NCBI GenBank assembly: GCA_047975005.1
Contig: JBKECW010000040.1
Location: 41,591 to 105,590 of the forward strand
Length of the DNA stretch: 64,000 bases
Reading direction: 5' to 3'
Origin: JBKEAJ01 sp047975005
GTDB taxonomy: Bacteria; Bacteroidota; Bacteroidia; Bacteroidales; Prolixibacteraceae
Numbering within the stretch: position 1 is the first letter of the stretch; every line of letters starts with the position of its first letter. The notes under the pieces are model-generated. The model had not been told where the DNA came from and made no database searches. It saw only the letters and a list, made by a program, of their open reading frames with translations. Positions 63,214 through 64,000 of this stretch are shown here, one piece after another. The position numbers and the translations under genes were made by a program.

Positions 63214-63418
63214 GAGATAAGCAGAAAATGCGGCATTCACGACAGTAGTTACTACAAATGGACAAAGGAGTTCTTAGAAGTCGGTAAAAAGAGGATGAAC
63301 TCATAGAATCCATATCTGATGAAGTAAATGAACTTAGTAAGGGAAATAAGGTTCTGAAGGAGGCATTAGCATACCTTTGTAAGAAAGATTGGAACTGTTG
63401 GATTAAGCTCAAAATGTA
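63214..63418 (+). pseudogene. IS3-type transposase OrfA fragment, frameshifted
   Basis: One frame gives CGIHDSSYYKWTKEFLEVGK, then KRMNS and a stop. A second frame continues with SDEVNELSKGN and KVLKEALAYLCKKDW before a stop at 63416-63418. The first part matches the helix-turn-helix of IS3-family OrfA proteins and the second the leucine-zipper helix that follows it. The frameshift, the missing N-terminus and the missing OrfB show it is dead. No terminal inverted repeats are visible. Confidence 0.6.
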
Positions 63419-63677
63419 AGAAATATATGAGACTTATAGCAGAAGAAAAAGAGCATATGAACGGGGTAAAATATTTGAATTACATTCCCCCTAATATTAG
63501 AACAAAATCTCCCGATAAGGAAAAGTGAACTTTAGATTGAAGATACAATATGATGTAAAGCGTGTAGTGTATCTGTAAAACAATGTGTTACAATGCCTGT
63601 GGTGAATCGTAGTCTGTTAATTAGGACTCAGAGATAACATATTTGTTTATAATAAATATTCAAGAGTGTAGAATGTT

Positions 63678-64000
63678 TTATTGACATAGTACTTCGATCC
63701 TCTGAATCTTTTCTTCGTGTGGCAGATTGCCGTCTAGCCAGTTGATGGTGAAGCCCCTTCGCTCCATGCCTCTGAACCATGTCATTTGGCGTTTTGCAAA
63801 CTGGTGAATAGCGATTTCTAGTTTCTCTTCCATCTCTTGCTTGCTGATTACGCCTGTTACATAGAGAGTTATAAACTTATATTCCAGCCCGTAGTAGATT
63901 AGTGTCTCGGGCTTTATTCCTGATTTTAGCAGGCTTTCCACTTCGGTGGTCATGCCTTCCTTAAATCGACGTTGCAGCCGTTCAGTAATTCTCTTACGAC
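63678..64000 (-). CDS. miaA: tRNA dimethylallyltransferase (3' part, runs off the window)
   Basis: C-terminal 106 residues of MiaA, which adds a dimethylallyl group to A37 of tRNAs that read UNN codons. From the window edge the frame reads KRITERLQRRFKEGM, then LIYYGLEYKFIT and FAKRQMTWFRGMERRGF, both strong MiaA signatures, and ends at 63678. The reading frame is open through position 64000, so the N-terminal P-loop half lies outside. An internal ATG at 63953 is not the start. Confidence 0.93.
   Translation of the reverse strand, partial: RKRITERLQRRFKEGMTTEVESLLKSGIKPETLIYYGLEYKFITLYVTGVISKQEMEEKLEIAIHQFAKRQMTWFRGMERRGFTINWLDGNLPHEEKIQRIEVLCQ

Larger units (their letters stand above)
63015..63677. 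other. 663-base region of gene and transposase remnants
   Basis: Contains a terminator (63021-63074), a gene end on the minus strand (63091-63213) and a frameshifted transposase fragment (63214-63418). The remaining 260 bases (63419-63677) show no recognisable feature. Confidence 0.55.

Noticed and set aside
63203..63412. 69-codon open frame on the minus strand
   Set aside because: It is the complement of the transposase fragment, whose plus-strand peptides match a known family better.

Overview
The window reads as a chromosomal segment of an AT-rich Bacteroidota bacterium, most likely order Bacteroidales. The support is indirect but consistent. Several genes are preceded by the Bacteroidota promoter pattern (TTTG, about 20 bp, TAnnTTTG), and start codons lack clear Shine-Dalgarno sequences. 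The gene content also fits: DUF4834 beside an alpha2 glycyl-tRNA synthetase, a DUF5063/exonuclease pair, an AOS-family acyltransferase of flavobacterial type, lipoprotein sulfatases and a DUF5107/TPR protein. There is no prophage, CRISPR array or intact transposon; the only mobile trace is a decayed IS3-type fragment near the right end.

Left part (1-13.4 kb): cytidylate-kinase-like protein, FtsK, a LolA-like carrier, a YugP-type metalloprotease, MeaB, galactose mutarotase and a small lipoprotein run rightwards and end at a strong bidirectional terminator. Facing them are a secreted EEP-family phosphatase, a class IV aminotransferase and Mfd.

13.4-25.2 kb: a SulP transporter and a beta-carbonic anhydrase converge on a bestrophin and a DUF819 membrane protein, which together look like a bicarbonate/anion-handling island. 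Then come a relic of an alpha-2-macroglobulin gene, MarC, a low-molecular-weight phosphatase converging on an exonuclease/DUF5063 pair, and a sulfatase lipoprotein divergent from an 818-residue lipoprotein that I cannot assign to a known glycosidase family.

25.2-37.2 kb: an APP1-type phosphatidate phosphatase is followed by a diacylglycerol-kinase-family enzyme, facing a small Omp85-type barrel. Next are a Nudix hydrolase, Xaa-Pro aminopeptidase, SLC13 permease, CysD, CysN and an AOS-family acyltransferase (serine palmitoyltransferase or cysteate acyltransferase). The last four suggest a route from sulfate uptake and activation towards sphingo- or sulfonolipids.

37.2-52.6 kb: tRNA-Phe, PanC-PanD, a YtxH/small-membrane-protein trio, a DUF4834-GlyRS-TPR operon, a YvlD-type membrane protein coupled to an ABC-F ATPase, a Crp/Fnr regulator, RdgB-RecO, a GNAT-nitrilase fusion, an AraC regulator and a Tat-exported metallophosphoesterase.

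52.6-64 kb: an intergenic chain of short hairpins precedes a carbohydrate cluster with no SusC/SusD: GH2 enzyme, sugar/H+ symporter, DUF5107-TPR protein and GH29-type fucosidase. A transposase relic beside a truncated gene end follows, then the 3' part of miaA running off the window.

All assignments come from reading motifs and gene order by eye; no database search was run.
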